Below are positions 1 through 7,854 of a stretch of 64,000 nucleotides of DNA, in pieces. Each line of letters starts with the position of its first letter. Positions within the stretch are counted from its first letter, which is position 1. Origin of the DNA: Nocardioides sp. Root122 (GTDB lineage: Bacteria; Actinomycetota; Actinomycetes; Propionibacteriales; Nocardioidaceae); the NCBI RefSeq assembly GCF_001425025.1, contig NZ_LMDE01000001.1, positions 540,751-604,750 on the forward strand, given 5' to 3'. A model generated the notes under the pieces. That model was not told where the DNA came from. It saw nothing but the letters and a program-made list of their open reading frames with translations, and did no database searches. Position numbers and translations under genes: made by a program.

Positions 1-204
1 CGAGCGCGAGCAGGACACCGCGTGGCCCACAACCACCGTGAAAACCACAAGAGGCCGTGAAGGTGCAGCGTGTTTGTAACGCCACGAGGCCCCGACCGGA
101 CGGTCGGAGCCTCGTGGCGATTTGCTCTTTGACTGCGTTCTGCGCGCCTTCCTCAACCAGCGGTGGGTTGGCCGAGCGCCTTCCTCACCTAGCGGTCTGC
201 TTGG
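1..204. other. Non-coding edge with terminator and short direct repeat
   Basis: No recognisable gene. Short open frames end at 60 and 79 on the plus strand and could be the tail of a gene lying before the window, but nothing identifies one. A strong hairpin follows at 80-119. Two near-identical 21-base copies (144-164 and 176-196, 19 of 21 identical) follow the cysN stop when read on the minus strand; they resemble the start of the dispersed repeat found elsewhere in the window. Confidence 0.5.
80..119. terminator. Bidirectional hairpin terminator downstream of cysN
   Basis: An 11-base perfect stem (80-90 with 109-119) continues after one mismatch into a 6-base stem (92-97 with 102-107) closed by a GGAC loop. 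A short T-rich stretch follows at 120-130. It sits 85 bases past the cysN stop and would also stop plus-strand transcription entering from the left. Confidence 0.75.
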
Positions 205-1506
205 TCAGCTGCCGCTGTTGATCATGCCGGCACCGACGGTGACGCCGGTGGCTTCGTCGATCAGGATGAACGAGCCGGTGGTGCGGTTCTTCGAGTAGGG
301 GTCGCACAGCAGCGGCACGGTGGTGCGCAGCTGGACGCGGCCGATCTCGTTGAGCCCGAGCTCGCCGGCCTCCTGGTCGCGGTGGAGCGTGTTCACGTCG
401 AGGCGGTACTGGATGTCCTTGACCATCGCGCGGCCCGTGCGGGTCGTGTGCTTGATGGCGAGCTTCTGCCTCGGCTTGAGAGGCTCGTTGGTCATCCAGC
501 AGACCATCGCGTCGATGTCCTGCGACGGCTTCGGGGAGTTCTTGACGCGAGCGATCATGTCCCCACGGGAGACGTCGACGTCGTCCTCGAGGTGGACGGT
601 GACCGACATGGGCGGGAACGCCTCGGCGATCTCGGTGTCGAAGAGCTCCACGCGCGAGATGGTCGAGGTCATGCCACTCGGCAGGACGACGACCTCGTCG
701 CCCTTCTTCAGCACGCCTCCGGCCACCTGTCCGGCGTAGCCGCGGAAGTCGTGGTACTGGTCGGACTTGGGGCGGATGACGTACTGGACCGGGAAGCGGG
801 TGTCGACCAGGTCGCGGTCGGAGGCGACGTGGACGTGCTCGAGGTGGTGCATCAGCGTCGGGCCGGAGTACCACGGGGTGTTCTCGGACCGGTTGACGAC
901 GTTGTCGCCCTGCAGCGCCGAGATCGGGATGACCTCGAGGTCGGGAATGTTGAGCTTCGTGGCGAACTGCGTGAACTCCTTGTGGATCTTCTCGTAGACG
1001 TCCTTTGACCAGTCGACGAGGTCCATCTTGTTGATCGCCAGCACCAGGTGCGGCACGCGCAGCAGCGACAGCAGCACCGCGTGGCGGCGCGACTGCTCGG
1101 TGAGGCCCTGGCGGGCGTCGACCAGCACCAGGCCCAGGTCGGCGGTCGAGGCGCCGGTGACCATGTTGCGGGTGTACTGGATGTGGCCGGGGGTGTCGGC
1201 GATGATGAACTTGCGCGCCGGGGTCGCGAAGTAGCGGTAGGCCACGTCGATCGTGATGCCCTGCTCGCGCTCGGAGCGCAGGCCGTCGGTCAGCAGCGCC
1301 AGGTCGGTGTAGTCGTAGCCCTTGGACTGGCTCGTCGACTCCACCGCCTCGAGCTGGTCCTCGAAGATCGACTTGGAGTCCAGCAGCAGGCGGCCGATGA
1401 GGGTGGACTTGCCGTCGTCGACCGAACCGGCGGTCGCGAACCGGAGCAGGTCCATCTCGCCCTGGGCCATGGTGTGGGCGTCGCTGGTCTGGGGGGTGCT
1501 GGCCAT
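205..1506 (-). CDS. cysN: Sulfate adenylyltransferase subunit 1 (CysN, GTPase subunit)
   Basis: CysN couples GTP hydrolysis to formation of adenosine 5'-phosphosulfate from sulfate and ATP by CysD, the first step of cytoplasmic sulfate assimilation. The 433-residue protein carries the translation-factor GTPase signature: P-loop GSVDDGKS at 27-34, switch II DTPGH at 104-108 and NKMD at 159-162, then EF-Tu-like beta-barrel domains. It lacks the C-terminal APS-kinase domain of CysNC fusions, consistent with a separate cysC at 11435-12667. The start ATG overlaps the cysD stop by one base (TGATG), so the two subunits are translationally coupled. Confidence 0.97.
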   Translation of the reverse strand: MASTPQTSDAHTMAQGEMDLLRFATAGSVDDGKSTLIGRLLLDSKSIFEDQLEAVESTSQSKGYDYTDLALLTDGLRSEREQGITIDVAYRYFATPARKFIIADTPGHIQYTRNMVTGASTADLGLVLVDARQGLTEQSRRHAVLLSLLRVPHLVLAINKMDLVDWSKDVYEKIHKEFTQFATKLNIPDLEVIPISALQGDNVVNRSENTPWYSGPTLMHHLEHVHVASDRDLVDTRFPVQYVIRPKSDQYHDFRGYAGQVAGGVLKKGDEVVVLPSGMTSTISRVELFDTEIAEAFPPMSVTVHLEDDVDVSRGDMIARVKNSPKPSQDIDAMVCWMTNEPLKPRQKLAIKHTTRTGRAMVKDIQYRLDVNTLHRDQEAGELGLNEIGRVQLRTTVPLLCDPYSKNRTTGSFILIDEATGVTVGAGMINSGS

Positions 1507-2420
1507 CAGAAGTAGCCTTCCTTCTTGCGGTCTTCCATGGCTGCTTCGGAGAAGCGGTCGTCACCACGGGTCGCGCCGCGCTCGGTCACGCGGGCGACGG
1601 CGATCTCGTCGATGATGGCTGCGGTGTCTGTCGCCTCGGACTCCACGCAGCCGGTCTGGGTGCGGTCACCGACGGTGCGGAACCGCACCATCTTCTTCTC
1701 GACCGTCTCGTTGCCCTTGGGCTGGATCTCGGGGCCGAGCGAGAGCAGCATGCCGTCGCGCTCGATGACCTCGCGCTCGTGGGCGAAGTAGATCGAGGGG
1801 ATCTCGATCTGCTCGCGGTGGATGTAGTGCCAGATGTCGAGCTCGGTCCAGTTGGACAGCGGGAAGATGCGCATGTGCTCACCGGCGTGGATGCGACCGT
1901 TGTAGAGGCTCCACAGCTCGGGACGCTGCATCTTCGGGTCCCACTGGCCGAAGTCGTCGCGGTGGGAGTAGACGCGCTCCTTGGCGCGGGCCTTCTCCTC
2001 GTCGCGGCGCCCGCCACCGAAGGCGGCGGTGAAGCTGTTCTCCTCGATGGCTCCGAGCAGCGTGCCGATCTGCATCCGGTTGCGGCTGGTCTTGCCGTCG
2101 TCGACGACGTGACCGGCGGCGATCGCCTCGTCGATGGTGGCCACGATCATCCGGGCACCGAGTCGCTCGACCCACGAGTCCCGGGTGTCGAGCACCTCCT
2201 GGAAGTCGAGGCCGGTGTCGACCTGCAGCAGCGGGAACGGCAGCTTGGCCGGGAAGAACGCCTTCTCCGCCAGGCGGAGCATCACGATCGAGTCCTTGCC
2301 GCCCGAGAACATCAGGACCGGCTTCTCGAACTCGGCGGCGACCTCGCGGAAGATGTGGATCGACTCCGCCTCGAGCTGGTCGAGCTGGCTCAACCGATAG
2401 TCGACATGGGTGTTGGTCAT
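1506..2420 (-). CDS. cysD: Sulfate adenylyltransferase subunit 2 (CysD)
   Basis: CysD is the catalytic ATP-pyrophosphatase-fold subunit that adenylates sulfate. The PP-loop SGGKDS lies at residues 39-44 of a 304-residue protein, the normal family length. The reading frame stays open well upstream, but the ATG at 2420 matches the family N terminus (MTNTHVDYRL). A TACGAT -10-like box at 2458-2463 would give a leader of about 30 bases that holds an AGAGAGG motif, so unlike many neighbours this gene may have a short 5' leader. An in-frame ATG pair right behind the -10 (MMAAVPK...) is an alternative start. First gene of cysDN. Confidence 0.96.
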   Translation of the reverse strand: MTNTHVDYRLSQLDQLEAESIHIFREVAAEFEKPVLMFSGGKDSIVMLRLAEKAFFPAKLPFPLLQVDTGLDFQEVLDTRDSWVERLGARMIVATIDEAIAAGHVVDDGKTSRNRMQIGTLLGAIEENSFTAAFGGGRRDEEKARAKERVYSHRDDFGQWDPKMQRPELWSLYNGRIHAGEHMRIFPLSNWTELDIWHYIHREQIEIPSIYFAHEREVIERDGMLLSLGPEIQPKGNETVEKKMVRFRTVGDRTQTGCVESEATDTAAIIDEIAVARVTERGATRGDDRFSEAAMEDRKKEGYF

Positions 2421-2510
2421 GGCGTAGCAAGGACCTCTCTTGGGGACAGCAGCCATCATCGTAGCCACGCGCGACGCCCCGGTGAATTCGCGTCGCGGGG
2501 AGCGGTCGGC

Positions 2511-2516
2511 CAGACT
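2511..2516 (+). promoter_or_regulatory. -10 box for the GH16 lipoprotein gene
   Basis: CAGACT ends 7 bases before the ATG at 2524, the same geometry as other leaderless-type starts in this window. It supports 2524 over the upstream in-frame ATG at 2440. Confidence 0.5.
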
Positions 2517-2523
2517 CGGCGGA

Positions 2524-3699
2524 ATGTGGCCCGCCCCCCGACTCGCGCTCCGCTCCCGACAGCCCCGCCGCCTGCTGTGCGGCCTGATGGCCGTGGCCTT
2601 CGTCACGGCGGGTTGCTCCGGCTCCGGCGACGACGGCCCGCCGTCGTACTCCACCAGCGACAAGCTCGAGGTGCGGGTCCTGCCGCAGCTCGCGGCCACG
2701 GGCGAGGACCTGGAGTCCGCGGACGACGCAGCCTGGGTGGTCGACGCCACCCTCGACGGTGCCAGTGAGGGCACGACCGTCACCCTCTACGCCACCACCG
2801 ATGACGGCGGGTGGGAGTCGGTCTCGGAGGAAGAGACGGACGAGGACGGCCAGGTGGCGCTGACCACCCGCACGTCCGGCGACCTGCAGGTGGTGGTGGG
2901 CGACGGAGACGACGCCATCGGCGCCAAGGTCTCCACCAGCGACGCACCCGAGGCCACCTTCACCGACGACTTCGAGAAGGACACGGTCGACGAGGGCACC
3001 GAGGGCAACTGGATCACGCGCAGCCAGGGGCACATCGGCGTCCGCACCTGCTCGCAGGCGTCGGAGAAGGGCGCCGAGGTCGAGGACGGGGTTCTCGTGC
3101 TGAGCGTGCTGGAGGACCCGGACAAGGGCGACTGCCGGCTCCCCGGCCGCCGCAAGGAGTTCCCCTACCGGCTCAACGGCCACGTCGGCACCGAGAACCT
3201 CTACGGCTTCACCTACGGCTTCGCGGCCGCACGGATCAAGACGCAGTCGGCTCGCGGCCAGCACGCCGCCTTCTGGATGCAGGCCGCCGGTGGCCAGACC
3301 GCCGGGGGACCGAAGAAGGGCGGCGCCGAGATCGACGTGATGGAGTACTTCGGCGACGACCACCCCGAGGGCGGCCTCACCAGCTTCACCTACTACCTCG
3401 ACGCCAAGGGCAAGAAGCAGACCAAGGGTGGCTGGGTGCCCGACCTCGACCAGTACGGCGACGGGTGGTCCGACCAGTACCACGTGTTCTCGGTCGAGTG
3501 GTCGCCGAAGGAGTACGTCTTCCGCATCGACGGCCAGGTCACGCACCGGATCAAGGGCCAGACCTCCGGCCGCGAGGAGTTCCTGATCCTGAGCCTGCTC
3601 TCCTCCGACTACGAGCTGCCCCGCTTCAACGGCGAGCTGCCCGAGCACATGGAGGTCGACTGGGCGCGGGTCTGGGAGACCGGGCCGGGGAAGTCCTGA
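2524..3699 (+). CDS. Glycoside hydrolase family 16 lipoprotein
   Basis: A probable surface-anchored endo-beta-glucanase or related polysaccharide hydrolase of 391 residues. A basic, hydrophobic N terminus leads to a lipobox-like VTAGC with Cys31, followed by a Ser/Gly/Asp-rich linker. Residues 35-130 look like an immunoglobulin-type beta domain, and the GH16 catalytic domain follows. The GH16 signature EIDVME is at 269-274, giving E269 as nucleophile, D271 as assisting residue and E274 as acid/base by family knowledge. The lipobox has Thr rather than Leu at -3, so lipidation is likely but not certain. The substrate cannot be read from sequence. Divergent from cysD. Confidence 0.88.
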   Translation: MWPAPRLALRSRQPRRLLCGLMAVAFVTAGCSGSGDDGPPSYSTSDKLEVRVLPQLAATGEDLESADDAAWVVDATLDGASEGTTVTLYATTDDGGWESVSEEETDEDGQVALTTRTSGDLQVVVGDGDDAIGAKVSTSDAPEATFTDDFEKDTVDEGTEGNWITRSQGHIGVRTCSQASEKGAEVEDGVLVLSVLEDPDKGDCRLPGRRKEFPYRLNGHVGTENLYGFTYGFAAARIKTQSARGQHAAFWMQAAGGQTAGGPKKGGAEIDVMEYFGDDHPEGGLTSFTYYLDAKGKKQTKGGWVPDLDQYGDGWSDQYHVFSVEWSPKEYVFRIDGQVTHRIKGQTSGREEFLILSLLSSDYELPRFNGELPEHMEVDWARVWETGPGKS

Positions 3700-3767
3700 C
3701 CGCGTTCGCGGGTGGAGAACAGCGGCAGCTATTTGGCGAACAGCTGAGCACCAGCCTTAAGGCGGAT

Positions 3768-3773
3768 TAGCGT
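3768..3773 (+). promoter_or_regulatory. -10 box for the P-loop/TPR ATPase gene
   Basis: TAGCGT is separated by 6 bases from the GTG at 3780, implying leaderless initiation and supporting that start. Confidence 0.55.
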
Positions 3774-3779
3774 TGCTGC

Positions 3780-6473
3780 GTGGGGGAAAGCGCGCTCGTC
3801 GGCATCCAGGTCCATCGTCTCGTTGACACACTGGTGGAGCAGTCCGCCAGTAGCGGATTCCGTTACGTCGAGTTGGTCGCGCCGTCGGGGGCAGGGAAGT
3901 CGCGAATCGTCAGAGAGTTCTACCGACGTCTCGCTGAGCAGCAGAGTGCACCACCGTATTGGCCTCTGGACCTCATGGGCGGTGACGCGGACCGGGATCC
4001 GGTCGCCGGACGCAAGGTGATCGGTCCGTCGCAGCACGTTGTCGCTGCGCCCCCGGGTGCGCTCCCGGAGTACCTCTGGCTGACTGCGTGTCCCGCACCG
4101 CGCACTGATGGCGAGCTCTCGTCGACGCTCTCTCAGCTCGTCAATCAGTTCGACACGCACGAGGTCCCCCTAGTGGTCGTGGCACTGGATCGCGCGGGTG
4201 CGGGGGAAGGACTCGCGTGGCTGCGGGACCAGCTCATGGACGGCCTGCGAGATGAAGCGGTCGGGATTGCGACAGAAAAGACAAAGGTTGCGATCGAGCG
4301 ACTGCTCGACTTCAGTCTCCCGGGTGCCGGGACTGGCCTGGGTATCGCGCGACGGCTGGTATCCAGGCGACGAACTCGAAGCGGCCAGTTGGCCGCCATC
4401 GCCGACGGACATGAGCTCAAGCTGGACAATGGTGAGCTCGCTGACCGGCTCCGCGACCAGATACTTGAGGTGGCCGCCACTGGCATGCGTGTGGTGATGG
4501 CCGTCGAGGATGCCCATCTGATCGATCCGGACATGTCTCGACTAATCCGATCGCTGCACGATGGCGACGTCGACGTGATGGTCGTTGCCAGCGTGTGGCC
4601 GGAGGGAACCCGCCGGCAGACCTATGCGCAGCTCATCGAGTGCGTGCGAGTTGGTCAGAACCCGTCCGGATACCGCCGTCTGGTCCTTGACGCATGGACA
4701 GACGACGAGCTGGCAGAGCTCGTTCTCAGCATCTATCCACGGACCTCGGATGACGTTGTGCAGGCCCTCGTGGCTCGATTCCGCACTCCGCTCAGCCTTC
4801 TCCTCTGCCTCAGCCTCGAGGTGATCCGCGGCAGTGCCTTGGACGGTCGGTTGGACATTGCGCCGACAGATCTCAGTGCAATCGCGAGCGATCCGCAGGG
4901 CCTGATGCGACAGAGGTGGTCGGAACTCGACCACTCGGTGCAAGGCGCACTCTCCCTGACGATGGCAATGACAGGAGCACAGGGATTCGAAGGTGGGCTG
5001 CGGTTCGTGCGTTCGGTGGCCCATGAAGTCGGTAGCGAGAGGCAGGACGAGTTCGGCCGCGCGCTGGAGGATGCACTTCGGCAAGTTCATTGGCTTGCCG
5101 AGCTGGTCGATGGAGTCGACGGGTATCGAGAGCCACTCCTCGCCGAGGTGGTTCTAGGTGAGATCGGTGGTCGCTACCTGAGCTCGCACCTCGCTGACCT
5201 GGCTGCGGTGGTCTGGTCTCGCATCTGGTCCCGCCTGCAGCTCGCACTGCTCCGCGACGAGCCCAGCGCGGACGAGGAGGTTCTTGCGCGGTGGGGTAGA
5301 GCCTTGTTGAAGCGCATCCAGGACGCTCCCAACGGTGCGGAAGACGCGTGCCGGCTTGTCGAGGCGCGCGGGTTGCTAGCCCGCAAGGAGGCGACTGCGG
5401 CGCTCAGTGTGTTGGACGATCCTGGCGTACTTCCATGCTGGGATGCGCCGTACGTCACGGAGCTGCAGTGCGAGCTCTACCGAGCACTTCGAGATTCGAG
5501 CGACCTTCCGTCGGCTATCGCGGTGGGTGCACGGCTCGTCCTGGCGAACGCCGACGGCGACATCTCCCCGGACGTCATGGTGCCGCTGCGGCTGGACGTC
5601 GCTCACTGGATGAGAACGTCCGGAATGCTCGATGCGGCAGAGAAGGAATATGCAGGGTTGTTGGCTTCGCTGCAGCAATCGTCAACGCGATTCCGAGACG
5701 TAGCCGTGGCACGGATCGAACACGCGAGCGCAGTAGGCTACTTGGGGGACGCCGACGACGCTGAAGCGGCGCTGGCTGAGGTCGCTGCTGATTGCGCACG
5801 TGAGCTAGGCCCCGACGACCCGCTGACTCTCCGCGCCGAAAGGTCCAGGTGGAGATGGGCAGGATCAGGCGGGCGCGTCATCACGGCATGCACCGGGCTG
5901 CAGGCGGTGTGGGAGCGGATGGTCGCGATTCTTGGCCCCGACCACCCCAGCACGCTGTTCGCGTTGAGCAACCTTGCGCACTTCACCTCCAAGCGCGGCG
6001 ACCACGCCCGAGCGCAACAGATGCTGGCCGCGTGCGCGGACGGACGCCGACGGGCACTCGGATTGACGCATCCTCACACGATCGACAGCCTGAGAAACGA
6101 GACGAGGGAAGCGCGCTACGTCGAAGGGCCGGCGGCCGCAGCTGCTCGATACGTCGGCCTGCTGTCGGGTGAGCTCAGGGCACTTGGCGAATCGAGTCCG
6201 ATGGTGGTGACCACCAACCTCGATCTCGCCATCGCGTTGGGGGAAGCAAAGGACATCGAGGCGAGCAGGCAAATCGCGCATCGCATGGTTGTGCAGATTG
6301 GCACCGCGCCCACGCGACCGCAACTCATGAGTCAGGCATGTGAGTACGGCGACGTCGACGGAGCAATTCAGCGCATCATGACTCTCGCTGAACTGCTGCA
6401 GCCACACGCCCCTAGCGCCCCCGCTGCTGCCGCCCTCGAGCGCTGGGCCCGGATTCTTCGCGGGCAGCTCTGA
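3780..6473 (+). CDS. STAND-like P-loop ATPase with C-terminal TPR repeats, function unknown
   Basis: An 897-residue cytoplasmic protein. A Walker A-like loop APSGAGKS is at 34-41 and a Walker B-like VVMAVEDAH at 238-246, followed by a sensor-like strand (MVVASVWPEG). Residues about 260-560 are helical, and about 640-870 contain kinesin-light-chain/NB-ARC type tetratricopeptide repeats (GPDHPSTLFALSNLA, LTHPHTIDSLRNE). This plan is that of STAND signal-transduction ATPases, whose TPR part senses a ligand. No effector domain or DNA-binding domain is visible at either end, so transcriptional regulator and defence roles are both open. Codon third positions look less GC-biased than in neighbours, which may indicate transfer. 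The gene stands alone, convergent with dtd. Confidence 0.7.
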   Translation: MGESALVGIQVHRLVDTLVEQSASSGFRYVELVAPSGAGKSRIVREFYRRLAEQQSAPPYWPLDLMGGDADRDPVAGRKVIGPSQHVVAAPPGALPEYLWLTACPAPRTDGELSSTLSQLVNQFDTHEVPLVVVALDRAGAGEGLAWLRDQLMDGLRDEAVGIATEKTKVAIERLLDFSLPGAGTGLGIARRLVSRRRTRSGQLAAIADGHELKLDNGELADRLRDQILEVAATGMRVVMAVEDAHLIDPDMSRLIRSLHDGDVDVMVVASVWPEGTRRQTYAQLIECVRVGQNPSGYRRLVLDAWTDDELAELVLSIYPRTSDDVVQALVARFRTPLSLLLCLSLEVIRGSALDGRLDIAPTDLSAIASDPQGLMRQRWSELDHSVQGALSLTMAMTGAQGFEGGLRFVRSVAHEVGSERQDEFGRALEDALRQVHWLAELVDGVDGYREPLLAEVVLGEIGGRYLSSHLADLAAVVWSRIWSRLQLALLRDEPSADEEVLARWGRALLKRIQDAPNGAEDACRLVEARGLLARKEATAALSVLDDPGVLPCWDAPYVTELQCELYRALRDSSDLPSAIAVGARLVLANADGDISPDVMVPLRLDVAHWMRTSGMLDAAEKEYAGLLASLQQSSTRFRDVAVARIEHASAVGYLGDADDAEAALAEVAADCARELGPDDPLTLRAERSRWRWAGSGGRVITACTGLQAVWERMVAILGPDHPSTLFALSNLAHFTSKRGDHARAQQMLAACADGRRRALGLTHPHTIDSLRNETREARYVEGPAAAAARYVGLLSGELRALGESSPMVVTTNLDLAIALGEAKDIEASRQIAHRMVVQIGTAPTRPQLMSQACEYGDVDGAIQRIMTLAELLQPHAPSAPAAAALERWARILRGQL

Positions 6474-6478
6474 TGTCC

Positions 6479-6907
6479 TTACGGCGACTCGAGGACGAGC
6501 GTGATCGGCCCGTCGTTCACGCTCTCCACGCGCATGTCAGCTCCGAAACGTCCGCGTGCGACGTCGGCGCCGAGCCGCTCGAGCTCGGTGCACACGGCCT
6601 CGTAGAGCGGTTCGCTCACCGGGCCCGGGGCAGCGGCTTGCCAGGTGGGGCGCCGACCCTTCCGCGCGTCGCCGTACAGCGTGAACTGGCTGACCACCAG
6701 GACCGGCGCACCCACGTCGCTGGCGCTCTGCTCGTCCCGCAGCAGACGCAGGTCCCAGACCTTGCGCGCGGTCCACGTGACCTCTGCGGCTCCGTCGTCG
6801 TGGGTGACGCCGAGGTAGACCAGGAGGCCCGGGCGATCGAGCTCGCCGACCACCCCGCCATCGACCCGGACGCTGGCGGAGAGGACCCGCTGGATGACCG
6901 CACGCAT
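6479..6907 (-). CDS. dtd: D-aminoacyl-tRNA deacylase
   Basis: Dtd hydrolyses D-aminoacyl-tRNAs (and Gly-tRNA-Ala), recycling mischarged tRNA. The 142-residue protein is full length. It has the active-site stretch [15 protein letters not shown] and the cross-subunit Gly-cisPro motif region NDGP near the C terminus. It is divergently transcribed from the BKACE gene; the two start codons are only 17 bases apart. The stop lies 5 bases from the end of the convergent ATPase gene. Confidence 0.97.
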   Translation of the reverse strand: MRAVIQRVLSASVRVDGGVVGELDRPGLLVYLGVTHDDGAAEVTWTARKVWDLRLLRDEQSASDVGAPVLVVSQFTLYGDARKGRRPTWQAAAPGPVSEPLYEAVCTELERLGADVARGRFGADMRVESVNDGPITLVLESP

Positions 6908-6912
6908 GGTGC

Positions 6913-6919
6913 AAGGATG
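6913..6919. promoter_or_regulatory. Overlapping divergent -10 boxes of dtd and the BKACE gene
   Basis: On the plus strand AAGGAT (6913-6918) is 6 bases before the ATG at 6925. On the minus strand CATCCT (6914-6919) is 6 bases before the ATG at 6907. Both keep A at position 2 and T at position 6. The two promoters would share the same melted region. Confidence 0.45.
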
Positions 6920-6924
6920 CCGCC

Positions 6925-7749
6925 ATGTCTGATGCGTTGCTGATCACGGTCGCTCCCACCGGAGCCGAGACCGCCAAGGCCGACTGCCCGCAGCTCCCCA
7001 CCACCCCGGAGGAGATCGCGCGCACCGCAGCCGAGTGCGAGGCGGCCGGCGCCGCGATGATCCACATCCACGTCCGTGACGGGGAGCACGCCCCCACCCT
7101 CGAGCAGCCGCTGCTGCGCGAGTGGGTCGCGGCCGTCCGGGAGTCGTCCTCGCTGGTGGTGCAGCTCTCCAGCGGCGGATCGGTGCACGACCCGCTCGAC
7201 AAGCGCCTCGAGGTCCTCGACGCCGAGCCCGACTCGTGCTCGCTGACCATGGGCACGACGAACTTCGGCGACGACGTCTTCCTCAACCCGTGGCCCTTCG
7301 TGAAGGACCTCTACCAGCTCGCCCTGGAGCGGGGGATCGCGCCGGAGTTCGAGCTCTTCGACCTCGGTCAGGTGCACGCCCTCGGCCGGCTCATCCGCGA
7401 GTTCGGCACGCCGGCGGGCGGCAAGGTCCACGTCGACTTCGTGATGGGCGTCCCCGGTGGCATGCCGGGCACCGCTCCCGCCCTCGTGGCCGGAGTCGCC
7501 GCGCTGCCGCCCGAGGTGACGTCGTGGTCGGCGACCGGCATCGGCCGCTCCACCCTCTCGGTCGCGATGGCCTCGCTGTCGATGGGTGGGCACCTGCGCG
7601 TCGGCATGGAGGACGTGCTGACGATCAGCCGCGGCGTGCCTGTCGAGTCCAACGCCCAGCTCGTCGCGCGCGCCGTCGAGCTCGGCCGGATCGCGCAGCG
7701 TACGCCGATGACGCCGACGGACTGCCGCGCGCTGCTCGGCCTGGCCTGA
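6925..7749 (+). CDS. BKACE family (DUF849) beta-keto acid cleavage enzyme
   Basis: Members of this family cleave a beta-keto acid with acetyl-CoA to give acetoacetate and a new CoA thioester; 3-keto-5-aminohexanoate in lysine fermentation is the founding substrate. The 274-residue TIM-barrel protein has the metal-binding HIHVRD motif near residue 50 and the family glycine-rich segment around [13 protein letters not shown]. No lysine-fermentation genes are nearby, so the physiological substrate is unknown. It is monocistronic and divergent from dtd. Confidence 0.88.
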   Translation: MSDALLITVAPTGAETAKADCPQLPTTPEEIARTAAECEAAGAAMIHIHVRDGEHAPTLEQPLLREWVAAVRESSSLVVQLSSGGSVHDPLDKRLEVLDAEPDSCSLTMGTTNFGDDVFLNPWPFVKDLYQLALERGIAPEFELFDLGQVHALGRLIREFGTPAGGKVHVDFVMGVPGGMPGTAPALVAGVAALPPEVTSWSATGIGRSTLSVAMASLSMGGHLRVGMEDVLTISRGVPVESNAQLVARAVELGRIAQRTPMTPTDCRALLGLA

Positions 7750-7840
7750 GGGCCATGGCCGGGCCTGGGACGTGCCGCGCGAGTGGACGAGGAATCTCTC
7801 GCCGTCGTTCATCGAATGGGCCGCGTGGCGGTCTCCGACT

Positions 7841-7846
7841 TAGAGT
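7841..7846 (+). promoter_or_regulatory. -10 box for the acyltransferase/SGNH gene
   Basis: TAGAGT ends 8 bases before the ATG at 7855. It lies inside the longer open frame that begins at 7783, so it argues for 7855 as the true start. Confidence 0.5.
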
Positions 7847-7854
7847 CGGGCGCG

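Noticed and set aside
2421..2523. Riboswitch upstream of cysD
   Set aside because: The probable leader is only about 30 bases and no aptamer-like fold was apparent.
3780..6473. SARP or LuxR-type transcriptional regulator
   Set aside because: No winged-helix BTAD start and no LuxR helix-turn-helix at the C terminus could be seen.
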